In this document: positions 24,977 through 34,296 of the stretch, piece after piece
How the letters are laid out: each line of letters opens with the position of its first letter
Position numbering within the stretch: position 1 is the first letter of the stretch
Source: Deltaproteobacteria bacterium
GTDB lineage: Bacteria > Desulfobacterota > Syntrophobacteria > BM002
Direction: 5' to 3'
Length of the DNA stretch: 46,959 bases
Assembly (NCBI GenBank): GCA_022340515.1
Contig: JAJDNT010000118.1
Span: 1-46,959, forward strand
The notes under the pieces: generated by a model
Databases searched by the model: none
Told to the model about the DNA's origin: nothing
What the model saw: only the letters and a program-made list of their open reading frames with translations
Translations under genes and position numbers: made by a program

Positions 24977-26575
24977 TTAGATACTTATAGTCTTCATTCG
25001 CCTTTTTTGTAGTAAGTAGTCGAATAACAGCCTCGTGCCATAGATGGCGGTGAACATGCTGGCTATTATTCCAAGGCTGAGGGTGACGGCAAAACCTCGC
25101 ACCGGTCCTGTGCCAAACTGAAATAGAACAACGGCAGCAATTAGCGTAGTGACGTTTGCATCCAAAATGGTCAGGGTAGCTTTGCTATAACCGGTATCCA
25201 GAGCTGCCCGGGGCGTTTTGCCCAGCCGCAGCTCCTCTCGCACCCTTTCAAAAATCAAAACATTGGCGTCCACGGCCATACCAATGGTGAGAATGATACC
25301 GGCGATGCCCGGCAAGGTCAGGGTGGCGCGCAAGGCGGCCAGCCCAGCCATGATTAAAACGACGTTGAGAATAAGGGCCAGATCGGCAATTATCCCTGAA
25401 CCGCTATAGTAAATAACCATGAATGCCACTACCAGCACACCGCCCACTGCCATGGAAAACAGACCCTTGCGGATAGAATCTCTTCCCAGGGATGGGCCTA
25501 CTGTCCGCTCTTCCAGAATTTTCACTGGTGCGGGCAAGGATCCGGCCCTTAGCACTACGGCAAGATCCTTGGCCTCTTCCATGGTGAATTGGCCTTCGAT
25601 TATTGCATTGCCGCCGCTGATTCGGTCCTGGATGACAGGTGCAGAATAGACGTTGTCGTCAAGTACTATGGCCAAACGTTCTTTTACGTGATCCCCAGTG
25701 ATTTTTTCGAAAAGTTTAGCCCCGCGATCGTCAAAACTCAGCGCCACGTAGGGGCGATTGTACTGCCTGTCGATACGCACTTCGGCATTGGTGAGGTACT
25801 CGCCAGTGAGCAGGGTACGGTCTTTGAGCAGATAGGCGCTGCGACTCACCTGGCCGGTTACCGGATCGACCCGGCGGCCATAGTAGATTTTGTCACCCGA
25901 GGGTATTTTGCCTTTGAGGGCCTCTTCTACGCTCTGTTGCCCATCAAGCAGCTTGAATTCCAGTAAGGCAGTCTTACCTATTAAATCAATTGCCCTCTGC
26001 GGATCTTTGATTCCCGGCAGCTGGATGAGAACACGATTTTCGCCCTGAGTCCTAATGTCAGGCTCACTAACACCAAACTGATCAATGCGGTTACGAATTG
26101 TCTCGAGACCTTGGTCCACAGCAAGCTTCTTTATGTGGCGGACCTGGTCTGCTGCAATCTTCAGGTTTACCTGGAGTTGTTCCTGGGTGACTTTACGATC
26201 TACAACCTCCAACAAGGGAAATTTGTCTTGGATTAGCCGAGCCACCTGTTGCCAGTCTTGGTCCTGGGCCAAGAGCAATTTCACCCCGTCTTTACCTTGG
26301 CGCTCCACCAGACGAAAGCGAATATGTTCACTGCCTAGTTCATCTTTTAACTCCTGGGCAAATCGCTCTGCCGTATTTTCCACGGCCTTGTCAGTCTCCA
26401 CCTCGAGAATCAGATGCATTCCCCCCTGGAGGTCTAGTCCTAGATGGATTTTTTCACTAGGGAAGAATTTCACCCACCACTGAGGCAGTTCCTCGCCCAC
26501 CGTGGGGAGCAGATAGACCAAGGCCACCACCAAAACCGCTAACATCAGTACTGCACGCCATCTCAGGTCCTTCAC
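24977..26575 (-). CDS. secD: Protein translocase subunit SecD
   Basis: Secretion accessory RND-type protein. 532 residues: N-terminal helix (about 7-24), large periplasmic P1 domain beginning LGLDLQGGMHLILEVE and containing the GLETIRNRIDQFGVSEPDI segment, then five or six C-terminal helices with the GMAVDANVLIFERVREELRLG motif carrying the Asp of the proton pathway. GTG start 26575 with GAGGAG upstream. It follows yajC, and its order yajC-secD-secF is the standard operon. Confidence 0.96.
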   Translation of the reverse strand: MKDLRWRAVLMLAVLVVALVYLLPTVGEELPQWWVKFFPSEKIHLGLDLQGGMHLILEVETDKAVENTAERFAQELKDELGSEHIRFRLVERQGKDGVKLLLAQDQDWQQVARLIQDKFPLLEVVDRKVTQEQLQVNLKIAADQVRHIKKLAVDQGLETIRNRIDQFGVSEPDIRTQGENRVLIQLPGIKDPQRAIDLIGKTALLEFKLLDGQQSVEEALKGKIPSGDKIYYGRRVDPVTGQVSRSAYLLKDRTLLTGEYLTNAEVRIDRQYNRPYVALSFDDRGAKLFEKITGDHVKERLAIVLDDNVYSAPVIQDRISGGNAIIEGQFTMEEAKDLAVVLRAGSLPAPVKILEERTVGPSLGRDSIRKGLFSMAVGGVLVVAFMVIYYSGSGIIADLALILNVVLIMAGLAALRATLTLPGIAGIILTIGMAVDANVLIFERVREELRLGKTPRAALDTGYSKATLTILDANVTTLIAAVVLFQFGTGPVRGFAVTLSLGIIASMFTAIYGTRLLFDYLLQKRRMKTISI

Positions 26576-26805
26576 GCTAGATTTCTCCTCGAACAGTAAA
26601 TTTTTAAGCCGGCTAAGGTCTTAAAAATTTCAAAATATCACGGAATCAAAAGATATCGAGTCTAGAACCAGGAACCGCAGAATCGGGATAGTGCCGAGTG
26701 CATACCGCCCAGCCCCTAGTGCTTTACTACTGCTGTCTGCTGCCCGTTGCCCGCTGGTTGCTGTGCCGAGCGCTATGCCTTTGACCACCGACCTCTCAGG
26801 CTCTC
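26576..26805. repeat. yajC-secD gap with word repeats
   Basis: Contains words of the GCATAG/CTATGCC kind (for example GTGCCGAGTGCATACCGCCC about 26692-26711 and GTGCCGAGCGCTATGCC about 26763-26779), with CCCGTTGCCCGCTGGTTGCT between. No gene seen. Confidence 0.45.
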
Positions 26806-27144
26806 CTACTTCTTATCCGGCTCCGGCTCTTGGGATGCCAAGCCGGCTATGTAGCCTCGTCCCACTTTTACCCTCACCTTTTCGGCGATTTCCAAGGTGA
26901 TTACTTTTTCGGTAATGCCGGTGATCTTGCCGTGCAGGCCCCCAACAGTTACCACTTGATCGCCCCTCTTCAAAGTACCCAGTAATTCGCGGTGCTTTTT
27001 CTGTTTTTTCTGCTGCGGTCGAATCAACAAGAAATAGAAGATGGCAAACATCAACAGCAGAGGCACCAAAGCGGCAAAGCCACCTCCCTGACCGCCACCG
27101 GTCCCTCCGGTCCCCATGGCATACGCCACGCCTATCCAGTTCAT
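26806..27144 (-). CDS. yajC: Preprotein translocase subunit YajC
   Basis: Small membrane protein of the SecDF-YajC complex. 112 residues: one transmembrane helix (about 25-42, FAALVPLLLMFAIFYFLLIRPQQKKQKKHRELL) and a cytosolic domain with GDQVVTVGGLHGKITGI, the YajC signature. ATG 27144 follows GAGGAGG. It is 80 bp downstream of tgt and precedes secD, a typical cluster that begins with queA. Confidence 0.95.
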   Translation of the reverse strand: MNWIGVAYAMGTGGTGGGQGGGFAALVPLLLMFAIFYFLLIRPQQKKQKKHRELLGTLKRGDQVVTVGGLHGKITGITEKVITLEIAEKVRVKVGRGYIAGLASQEPEPDKK

Positions 27145-27223
27145 AGAAAGCCTCCTCGTGCTTAAATGGAAGCAGATGGGATTTGGAGGTATGGTTTTCT
27201 ACTGCCCAAACCCGTTTCCAATT

Positions 27224-28339
27224 CTAGCTCCCGATGTGCACATGTCGCAGTTGATAAAAGTGTGCCCTAAATTGTTCGAACCTACCGGCCGCAATCGCAC
27301 GCCGCATCTGGCGCATTAACTCTAGAAAATACCATAGATTGTGGATGGTATTGAGTCGATAAGCCAGAATCTCTTTGGCAATAAAGAGATGACGTAAATA
27401 CGCTCTACTGTAATGCCTGCAAGTATAACAGGTGCAGAGATCGTCAATGGGCATGTCCTCGTCCCGATGCTGGCTGTTCTTAATGATTATCCGTCCGCGG
27501 CTGGTGAAGAGCATACCATTGCGTGCATTGCGAGTGGGCAAAACGCAATCGAACATGTCCCCTCCCAGGGCAACCAATTCCACCAAATCTTCCGGAGTGC
27601 CAACCCCCATAACATATCGGGGTTTATCCACTGGCAGCTGCGGCAGGCAAGCAGCCGTTACCTCCAGCATCAACTCTTTGGGCTCCCCCACGCTCAAACC
27701 CCCGAGGGCGTAACCCGGAAAATTCATCTCCACTAAATTGTCAATGCAGTACCGTCGGAGTTCGGAAGACATGCCTCCCTGGACGATGGCAAAAAGAGCC
27801 TTATCCTCGCTGTTAAATGTTTCCTTACACCGCTTGGCCCACCGCAGGGTTCGTTTCATAGAATCTTGCAAGTATTCTTGATCCGCCGGGTAAGGTGTAC
27901 ATTCGTCCAGACACATCATTATGTCGGCACCCAGAGCCTCCTGGATTTGCACTGCCCTCTCCGGCGTGAGAAAGTGACGAGAGCCGTCCAAATGAGACTG
28001 GAAGGTCACCCCTTCCTCACTAATCTCCCTGGTCGGCGCCAGACTGAAAACTTGATAACCACCGCTGTCCGTGAGAAGAGGGCCATACCAGTGCATGAAT
28101 CTGTGCAGCCCTCCAAAACCCTTTACCAGATCGGCCCCTGGCCGCAACCAGAGATGGTAAGTATTGGCGAGCAAAATCTTAGCGCCGAGAGAATGCAGAT
28201 CTTCAGAAGTAAGGCCTTTTACCGTGCCCTGTGTCCCTACCGGCATGAACACCGGAGTGGGCACTACACCGTGAGCCGTCCGTATCTCTCCCAAGCGGGC
28301 TCCGCTTGTATCTTGTTTCCAGAGATAAAACTCCACCAC
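27224..28339 (-). CDS. tgt: Queuine tRNA-ribosyltransferase
   Basis: Exchanges guanine-34 of GUN-anticodon tRNAs for preQ1 in queuosine synthesis. 371 residues. The TIM-barrel has LTDSGGYQVFSL with the catalytic Asp, DECTPYP, and GVGTPEDLVELVALGGDMFDCVLPTRNARNG. The zinc site is the CTCYTCRHY region with a later His. The start is GTG 28339, five bases after the queA stop, so translation is probably coupled. Followed by yajC. Confidence 0.97.
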   Translation of the reverse strand: MVEFYLWKQDTSGARLGEIRTAHGVVPTPVFMPVGTQGTVKGLTSEDLHSLGAKILLANTYHLWLRPGADLVKGFGGLHRFMHWYGPLLTDSGGYQVFSLAPTREISEEGVTFQSHLDGSRHFLTPERAVQIQEALGADIMMCLDECTPYPADQEYLQDSMKRTLRWAKRCKETFNSEDKALFAIVQGGMSSELRRYCIDNLVEMNFPGYALGGLSVGEPKELMLEVTAACLPQLPVDKPRYVMGVGTPEDLVELVALGGDMFDCVLPTRNARNGMLFTSRGRIIIKNSQHRDEDMPIDDLCTCYTCRHYSRAYLRHLFIAKEILAYRLNTIHNLWYFLELMRQMRRAIAAGRFEQFRAHFYQLRHVHIGS

Positions 28340-28344
28340 AAATA

Positions 28345-29382
28345 CTACTCGATGAACATGGCATTGCCATAACTGTAAAACCGGTATCGCATGCGAACCG
28401 CCTCATCATATGCTCTAAGCAAAAGATCCCGTCCGGCCCAGGCAGAAACTAGTAGAATCAAGCTAGAACCAGGCAGATGGAAATTGGTAAGTAGTCTATC
28501 GATTATCTGGAAGCGGTAGCCGGGATAAATCAACAGGTCGCACCAGCCACTGCCTGCATTTACCCGCCCAGCACTGGCTGCAAACTCCAAAGCCCGCACT
28601 GTGGTGGTGCCAACCGCCATAACCCTCTTGCCCTCTTCCTTGGCATGATTAACCACCGTGGCGGTTTCCGGGGGAATTTCGAAGAACTCCTCCTGCAGTT
28701 TGTGCTGGCGAATATCCGCTACCCGAACAGGCTGAAAGGTGCCATAGCCTACGTGTAGCGTCAAGGTGGAAATGATTACACCTTTTTCCTTCAGACGTGC
28801 CAAAAAATCACCGGTGAAATGCAGTCCTGCCGTTGGTGCTGCCACAGCACCTGGCTTTGCGGCGTATACAGTCTGGTAGGAACAAGCATCGTCCACCTGC
28901 GCTGGACCACCGTTGCGCTTTATATATGGTGGTAGCGGAACGGATCCCCACCTCTGGAGAATCTCCAAGAGAGGTCTATCATCCAAAAATTTGACCCGCG
29001 TTTGACCATCCACCACCTCTTGGCAAACCTTTGCCCGCAGGCCATTGACAAAGGTAAGGATTGCGTCCTTCTTTATCGGTTTACTGGACTTGATCAGACA
29101 GCGGTAGGGGTCTCGATCCGTAGCCGGATTAAGCACTAAAAGCTCCACCCGCCCGCCAGATTCTTTTCTTCCCAACAATCGAGCCGGTACAACCTGGGTG
29201 TCATTCAACACAACCACATCGCCCGCTGTCAGGTAGTCTTCCAAAGCGGTTACTTTCTTGTGGGTAATGCTCCCCTCGAACCGGTTGAGAACCAACATCC
29301 GGGACTGATCCCGCTTCTGGGCCGGCACCTGGGCGATAAGTTGTTTGGGCAAATTATATTGATAATCTTCCAGGAAATACAT
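28345..29382 (-). CDS. queA: S-adenosylmethionine:tRNA ribosyltransferase-isomerase
   Basis: Transfers and isomerises the ribosyl group of SAM onto preQ1-tRNA to make epoxyqueuosine. 345 residues, usual length. Recognisable segments: YNLPKQLIAQVPAQKRDQSRMLVL at the N-terminus, VVLNDTQVVPARL, GAVAAPTAGLHF, LTLHVGYGTFQPV and LLTNFHLPGSSLILLVSAWAG near the end. First gene of a queA-tgt-yajC-secD-secF run, downstream of a DUF2065 gene 77 bp away. Confidence 0.97.
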   Translation of the reverse strand: MYFLEDYQYNLPKQLIAQVPAQKRDQSRMLVLNRFEGSITHKKVTALEDYLTAGDVVVLNDTQVVPARLLGRKESGGRVELLVLNPATDRDPYRCLIKSSKPIKKDAILTFVNGLRAKVCQEVVDGQTRVKFLDDRPLLEILQRWGSVPLPPYIKRNGGPAQVDDACSYQTVYAAKPGAVAAPTAGLHFTGDFLARLKEKGVIISTLTLHVGYGTFQPVRVADIRQHKLQEEFFEIPPETATVVNHAKEEGKRVMAVGTTTVRALEFAASAGRVNAGSGWCDLLIYPGYRFQIIDRLLTNFHLPGSSLILLVSAWAGRDLLLRAYDEAVRMRYRFYSYGNAMFIE

Positions 29383-29459
29383 TTATCTAGTACCATAGAG
29401 ACCGATTGACAGGCGAAGCAAGCTAAGCACAGTTGTTGATTGAAGTCAACTGCTGTCCG

Positions 29460-29657
29460 TCAGAAAAGGTTACTTTTCTGGCCCAAATAGATAAGCACCA
29501 TACCAAGGCACATGGCCAGAAGACCAAAGGTCCGCAATTGGACTGCTGGTATTTCGCTAACTTTGACCAACCAAGCTTTGATCTTCTCAGGAAAGGCAAA
29601 GTAAGGCAGACCTTCAACAATCAAAACCATACCCACAACACTGAGGAAAAACTTCAT
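29460..29657 (-). CDS. Small inner-membrane protein, DUF2065 (YjeT-like)
   Basis: 65 residues with two transmembrane helices (about 4-22 and 41-60). The sequence MKFFLSVVGMVLIVEGLPYFAFPEKIKAWL matches the DUF2065 pattern, including G-L-P-Y-F-x-F-P-E-K, and the second helix starts RTFGLLAMCLGMVL. Function unknown; members are often encoded near hflC/ftsH-type or purA genes. ATG at 29657 with TAGGATA upstream. It lies just before queA on the same strand and could be its first operon gene. Confidence 0.85.
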   Translation of the reverse strand: MKFFLSVVGMVLIVEGLPYFAFPEKIKAWLVKVSEIPAVQLRTFGLLAMCLGMVLIYLGQKSNLF

Positions 29658-29746
29658 AGCATATCCTAGCGACTTCGACGATGTGCATTTAAAGACTTAC
29701 GACTACAGGGCTCAAGCTTGAACAGAGCGGCCCTCCCCTCGCATTT

Positions 29747-29877
29747 GGAGTAATGGAGCAAAAGTAATTTTGGATTTCGGATTGAAAAAGATAAATTGCA
29801 AACCAGAAACCAAAATTGAAGTCCACATTCCGCATTCCCAAATCCGCAATCGACTTGCTCCATTACGCCAACACTCC
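29747..29877. repeat. GGATTTCGGATTG hairpin repeat, copy 2
   Basis: Left arm GGAGTAATGGAGCA (29747-29760) and right arm TGCTCCATTACGCC (29856-29869) match at 13 of 14 positions as inverted copies. Inside, GGATTTCGGATTGAAAAA and TGAAGTCCACATTCCGCATT repeat copy 1 at 5288-5441. Confidence 0.8.
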
Positions 29878-30210
29878 AGCAGAATCCTTGCTGCCAACCT
29901 CTGCCCCCAATCCAGAACATCTTTTGAACTTTGGCCAACATCAAAATAGTGAATTCTAAGTCGCCCCCTCACTGCATGTCAAGAAAACGATAGCTTTACT
30001 CTTGACTAAGAGTAAAGCTATCGTAGGGCAAGACGGGAGGTCGGGCGTGACGAGAGGTCGGGAGAAAATGGATATATCGAACCTCGTCTCGCTGCGCCCA
30101 ATGCCCTATGCCATTCCCCCTTTGTACTTGAATATGGCGGGAAAATGGGCTAGCTTTGGGCGCACGGAACGGGTAATTAGGAAATTGAGGAATTCGCAAT
30201 TGGAGCAAAC
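29878..30210. other. Region upstream of alr with a perfect hairpin and word repeats
   Basis: 29987-30024 is a perfect 17-bp stem with a 4-base loop (ACGATAGCTTTACTCTT-GACT-AAGAGTAAAGCTATCGT). Word repeats of the CCCTATGCC and AGGAAATTGAGGAATTCGC kind follow at 30095-30205. No gene seen. Confidence 0.65.
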
Positions 30211-31344
30211 ATGGTTGGTAGTACTATCGAAATCGATTTAGCAGCCCTCCGCTACAACTTCTCAAAAGTAAGAGAGTTGGTGGGACCAAGCACCGCAGTG
30301 TTAGGGGTGGTCAAATCAGATGCTTACGGACACGGAATGCTACCGGTGGCACGAGAACTGGAGAACCTGGATGTCGACTACCTTGGTGTCAGTAACTGTC
30401 GGGAGGCTGTGATCCTTCGCCAAGGAGGGTTAAAAACTCCCATACTTCTTCTGCTTGGGATTGAAGAAGATGAGCTTGCTCAGGTTATTCAACATAATCT
30501 AACTCCGACAATCTACCGAAGTGACGTTGCCATGGCGGTTTCCGCCGCAGCTCTGGCCGCGAAGACCAAAATATCTGTTCATCTGAAAATCGACACCGGC
30601 ATGGGCCGTTTAGGAGTTCCTTTTGCCGAGGCCCCCGGGTTTTTGGAGTTGATTAAATCACTTGAGGGTATACGAGTAGAAGGATTGCTCTCCCATTTCG
30701 CCTCTGCCGATGAGCACGACAAGTCCTTCAGTAAGGCGCAGCTGGAGCGTTTTCGCCGCATACTAACCCAAGCGCAAACCCTTGGTTTGAATCCACGCTA
30801 CGCCCACATTGCTAATTCTGCTGGGGTGATTGATCTTCCTGATTCTTACCTCCAATTAGTCCGACCTGGGTTGATGCTATATGGCGCGCCACCATCGCAA
30901 GAACTCCATCACCCTATCCCCCTCAAGCCGGTGATGAGTTTAAAAACCCGGGTGCTGCAACTTAAGGAAGTTCCCGCCGGCTCGGCCATTGGCTACGGTT
31001 GCACCTACACCACCTCTCGGCCCAGTCGCATCGCCACCTTGCCTGTGGGTTATGACGACGGCTATGACAGGTTGTTGTCCAACAAGGGTGAGGTCTTGGT
31101 GCGAAACCGAAGGGCACCTGTGGTTGGTCGTATCTCAATGTGCCTCACCACGGTAGACGTAACTGATATTCCTGAAGTGCAGCCGGATGACGAAGTTGTT
31201 CTTTTGGGCAAACAGGGAGAAGAGCAGATCACCGCCGATGATATTGCTGCCAAGATTTCTACTATCAATTATGAGATATTTTGCAACTTAGGTGGTTATC
31301 GCCAAAAGGTGTTTCTAAACAGCTTCGATCCTGAGCAAAGCTAG
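30211..31344 (+). CDS. alr: Alanine racemase
   Basis: PLP enzyme making D-alanine for peptidoglycan. 377 residues. The Schiff-base Lys is K35 in VVKSDAYGHG. The C-terminal beta domain has GYGCTYTTSRPSRIATLPVGYDDGYDR, with the second catalytic Tyr in GYGCTY, and later RISMCLTTVDVTD. ATG 30211 with GGAG nearby. First of the alr-argS-SPOR gene run, 190 bp upstream of argS. Confidence 0.96.
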   Translation: MVGSTIEIDLAALRYNFSKVRELVGPSTAVLGVVKSDAYGHGMLPVARELENLDVDYLGVSNCREAVILRQGGLKTPILLLLGIEEDELAQVIQHNLTPTIYRSDVAMAVSAAALAAKTKISVHLKIDTGMGRLGVPFAEAPGFLELIKSLEGIRVEGLLSHFASADEHDKSFSKAQLERFRRILTQAQTLGLNPRYAHIANSAGVIDLPDSYLQLVRPGLMLYGAPPSQELHHPIPLKPVMSLKTRVLQLKEVPAGSAIGYGCTYTTSRPSRIATLPVGYDDGYDRLLSNKGEVLVRNRRAPVVGRISMCLTTVDVTDIPEVQPDDEVVLLGKQGEEQITADDIAAKISTINYEIFCNLGGYRQKVFLNSFDPEQS

Positions 31345-31357
31345 CTGATCAAAGTCA

Positions 31358-31432
31358 ACCACAAAGTACACAAAGGACACAAAGTACAGAAGAGAAATGA
31401 AGTCTTCTTTGTGGGCTTTGTGACCTTTGTGG
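31358..31432. repeat. CACAAAG iterated hairpin, copy 2
   Basis: Left arm ACCACAAAGTACACAAAGGA and right arm CTTTGTGGGCTTTGTGACCTTTGTGGT fold on each other in the same way as copy 1 at 8070-8140, with different mid-sequences. Lies between alr and argS on the same strand, where a terminator would separate the two genes if it acts as one. Confidence 0.8.
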
Positions 31433-31537
31433 TAAAAATGCATCGCCGATGTAGGAAACCGAACCGAGGTGCTCGACAGTAGGAATTGCCTGTGATACTA
31501 AGAACGGTCCAAATATAACTCTTCGAGCAAAACTCTA

Positions 31538-33205
31538 ATGATCAAAGACAAAATTTTAGAAAAACTCAACCAAACTCTGGTGCAATGCGGTGATCGGGAC
31601 CTTTTGCAAATTCCTCCGGGATTTGAGGTTCAGTTGGAGGTTCCAAGAGTAGAGGCCCACGGAGATTTTGCCACCAATCTCGCCCTGAATCTTGCCAAAC
31701 CCAACCGCTGCTCTCCTAGGGACATCGCCACATCTTTTGTTGAACAGCTGGGAGACGGTGACGGGCTCTTTGCCGAGGTGGAAATTGCCGGACCGGGATT
31801 CATTAACTTAATGATTAGTCCTTCAGCCTGGTATGAGGTTCTGGATGAAATTAACCTTTTGCAGAGGAACTATGGCCGCTCTGATTTCGGTCGCGGTAAG
31901 TACGTACAGGTGGAGTTTGTTAGTGCCAATCCTACCGGTCCCCTCCACGTGGGTCATGGGCGAGGAGCCGCAGTTGGCGATGCCTTGGCCAGCATACTAG
32001 AAGCTACTGGCCATCGGGTGGAACGTGAATACTATATAAACGACGCCGGGACCCAGATCGAGACTCTCGGCCGCTCCGTCTTTCTCCGCTACCAACAACT
32101 TCTAGGCCGCCAGGTAGAATTTCCCGAAACTTGCTACCAGGGTGACTACATTCAAACCCTGGCAAAGGAGATGCAGGAAGTCCATGGCGACTCCTACTTC
32201 AATAGCGCGGAGGAGGAGGTCTTGCCTTTATTCAGTAATTTTGCGGCTCATAGCATTCTCAAGGGTATTCGCCAGGACCTGGAAGATTTCGGCGTTCATT
32301 ACGATCGCTGGTTCAGTGAGAATAGTCTTTACGAGAACGGTGCAGTGGACCGGGTGATCTCAACCCTCAAAGCTTCCGGTAATATTTTCGAAAAAGATGG
32401 TGCTCTTTGGTTTCGCTCCACCGCCCTGGGAGATGAAAAAGATCGGGTGGTGGTCAGAGCCAATGGCATGACCACCTATTTAGCCTCGGATTTGGCTTAT
32501 CATCAGGACAAATATCTCCGTGGCTTCGATCTGGTTATAAATCTTTGGGGTGCTGACCACCACGGCTATATGGAGCGAATGTATGCCGGGGTTATGGCGC
32601 TGGGCCGAAAGAGGGAAGATCTCAGATTACTTTTGGTCCAGTTGGTCAACTTGCTGCGCAAAGGCAAGCAAGTTACCATGTCCACCCGGGCCGGTGAATT
32701 CGTCACTCTAAAAGACGTAATCGATGAAGTGGGTCGCGACGCCGCCCGTTTTATTTTCCTCACCCGGCGTTCGGACAGCCCACTGGAATTCGATCTTGAG
32801 CTCGCCAAAGAAAAAAGCGCTGACAACCCAGTTTACTACGTCCAGTATGCCCACGCTAGGATTAGTAGCATCATTAGGTTGGCCAAGGAAAGGCAGCTGG
32901 ACTTGGACGGTCCGGAAAACTTAGACCTCAAGCGGCTGAGCTTGTCCGAAGAAATGGCCCTTATCAAGCAACTCAGCCTGTATCCTGAAGTTGTAGAAAA
33001 CAGTGCCCGCTTTTTGGAGCCCCATCGGCTACCTTACTATTTAACCGAGTTGGCTTCTGCCTTTCATAGCTACTACAAACATCACCGAATCATCCAGGAT
33101 GATCTGGGCCTGGCCCAAGCCCGCTACCACCTGGTCAAGGCCATTCGCGTAGTCGTTGGCAATGGTTTGGGGCTCCTCGGGGTCTCAGCTCCTGAACAGA
33201 TGTAG
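31538..33205 (+). CDS. argS: Arginyl-tRNA synthetase
   Basis: Class I synthetase that charges tRNA-Arg. 555 residues. The N-terminal Add1-type domain is followed by the Rossmann fold with NPTGPLHVGHGRGAAVGDAL (HIGH motif as HVGH) and the VTMSTRAGEFVTL segment (the KMSKS-like position, with reduced Lys as is usual in ArgRS). The C-terminal DALR anticodon domain ends at EQM. Followed by the SPOR protein. Confidence 0.96.
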   Translation: MIKDKILEKLNQTLVQCGDRDLLQIPPGFEVQLEVPRVEAHGDFATNLALNLAKPNRCSPRDIATSFVEQLGDGDGLFAEVEIAGPGFINLMISPSAWYEVLDEINLLQRNYGRSDFGRGKYVQVEFVSANPTGPLHVGHGRGAAVGDALASILEATGHRVEREYYINDAGTQIETLGRSVFLRYQQLLGRQVEFPETCYQGDYIQTLAKEMQEVHGDSYFNSAEEEVLPLFSNFAAHSILKGIRQDLEDFGVHYDRWFSENSLYENGAVDRVISTLKASGNIFEKDGALWFRSTALGDEKDRVVVRANGMTTYLASDLAYHQDKYLRGFDLVINLWGADHHGYMERMYAGVMALGRKREDLRLLLVQLVNLLRKGKQVTMSTRAGEFVTLKDVIDEVGRDAARFIFLTRRSDSPLEFDLELAKEKSADNPVYYVQYAHARISSIIRLAKERQLDLDGPENLDLKRLSLSEEMALIKQLSLYPEVVENSARFLEPHRLPYYLTELASAFHSYYKHHRIIQDDLGLAQARYHLVKAIRVVVGNGLGLLGVSAPEQM

Positions 33206-33261
33206 AGGTTTTGCAGACTGTTTCAGTTTCTTGGGCTTGCATTATATTATTCTTTCTTTAT

Positions 33262-33303
33262 ACTTTAGGCACTTTAGTTCATTTTAGGCACTTTAGCCAT
33301 TTC
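33262..33303. repeat. TTTAGGCACTTTAG word repeat
   Basis: Tandem words TACTTTAGGCACTTTAGTTC and ATTTTAGGCACTTTAGCCAT in the argS-SPOR gap, the complement of the words in the secD-secF gap. Confidence 0.55.
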
Positions 33304-33313
33304 TCCTAACACC

Positions 33314-34024
33314 ATGAGTCCACCTAGGAAAGCCAAAAGTCAAAAAAAGGTACTGCGCTTCGAGTTGAGCAGACTAGCCCTTGCAGGCTGGTGTTTCGCT
33401 ATTCTCGTGGCCTTGCTTTGGATGTTTGTCCTTGGGGTTTTTGTGGGCAAGGGAATAACTCCTGCCAACATCAATTTAGCTGAAATTAAGAAGAGAATGG
33501 TTGACGAAGGGGTCTGGCCCGGATCTAGTAAAAGTGTGCAGCAGGAAGAATCTGCCCGAACCACTAATACGAAAAGAAAAATCCCCCTCGATGACCTAGA
33601 ATTCTACGAAAAGCTGGCCCAAAAAAAGAAGGCGCGGCTGCAGGAGTCCACCCCGGAAAAAATAGCGGTCAAGAACGAACCAGCTGCTGCCGAGGCTCCA
33701 CCCAAAGCAGTCGCTCCCAAGGCTCAATCCAAGTCAGTCCCCCAGCAAACCGCGGAAGTTCCTAAAAAGGAAAAGCCCTCTGAAGGCAACTTCACCGTGC
33801 AGTTAGCCTCTTTCAAGGATCAAAACAGCGCCAACAAATTTGCTGCCCAATTTAAAGATTTGCAGCCCAAACCAACTGTCAGAACAGTGGATCTGCCCGG
33901 TAAAGGGCGTTGGTATAGGGTGCAAGTTGGACAGCTTTCGAGCCGTGACGAGGCCTCAGCCCTGGCAGATCGCCTTGCCAACAAATATCAACTCAAAGCT
34001 TTCGTCATAAGTCTGGACGGGTAG
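33314..34024 (+). CDS. Membrane protein with C-terminal SPOR domain
   Basis: 236 residues. A basic N-terminus and one transmembrane helix (about 24-45, LALAGWCFAILVALLWMFVLGVFVG) are followed by a long Pro/Ala/Lys-rich linker, and a SPOR domain in the last 80 residues (FTVQLASFKDQNSANKFAAQFKDLQPKPTVRTVDLPGKGRWYRVQVGQLSSRDEASALADRLANK). SPOR domains bind denuded peptidoglycan at the septum, so this is a candidate FtsN/DedD-like division protein. Follows argS by about 110 bp. The second structured repeat starts at its stop codon. Confidence 0.92.
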   Translation: MSPPRKAKSQKKVLRFELSRLALAGWCFAILVALLWMFVLGVFVGKGITPANINLAEIKKRMVDEGVWPGSSKSVQQEESARTTNTKRKIPLDDLEFYEKLAQKKKARLQESTPEKIAVKNEPAAAEAPPKAVAPKAQSKSVPQQTAEVPKKEKPSEGNFTVQLASFKDQNSANKFAAQFKDLQPKPTVRTVDLPGKGRWYRVQVGQLSSRDEASALADRLANKYQLKAFVISLDG

Positions 34025-34026
34025 AG

Positions 34027-34254
34027 CCCGTATATCTCTTGAATTGCTGTTGCCAGACCGCAAAGATGGGCGTGCCGGCCCGCGCCACCACGCCCGCCAT
34101 GCGAGCAAGGAGAGGCGGGCGGGCCAACAGGCACCCGCAGGGTGTTGGTCCCGAGGCGCACCTAAACGGTACGTCGCAGGGACCAAGACCCGAGGACGCC
34201 AGGAAGGACGGCCATATCCGTGGTCGCAGCAGGCGGATTCATGAAATATGCGGG
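34027..34254. ncRNA. Candidate structured RNA / repeat, copy 2
   Basis: Same layout as the copy at 22038-22271. P1: 34027-34045 with 34236-34254 (15 Watson-Crick pairs, two G-U, two mismatches), of different sequence from copy 1. P4: 34140-34152 with 34179-34191, 12 of 13 paired. P5 is weaker, with one mismatch. Shared words AGACCGCAAAGATGGGCGTG, GCACCCGCAGGGT and GGAAGGACGGCCATAT. The REP-like insert in the loop differs. Begins within three bases of the SPOR gene stop. Confidence 0.7.
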
Positions 34255-34296
34255 ATCACGGTCTCAGAAAAAATTGCCATGGTGTTCTAGATTTAC

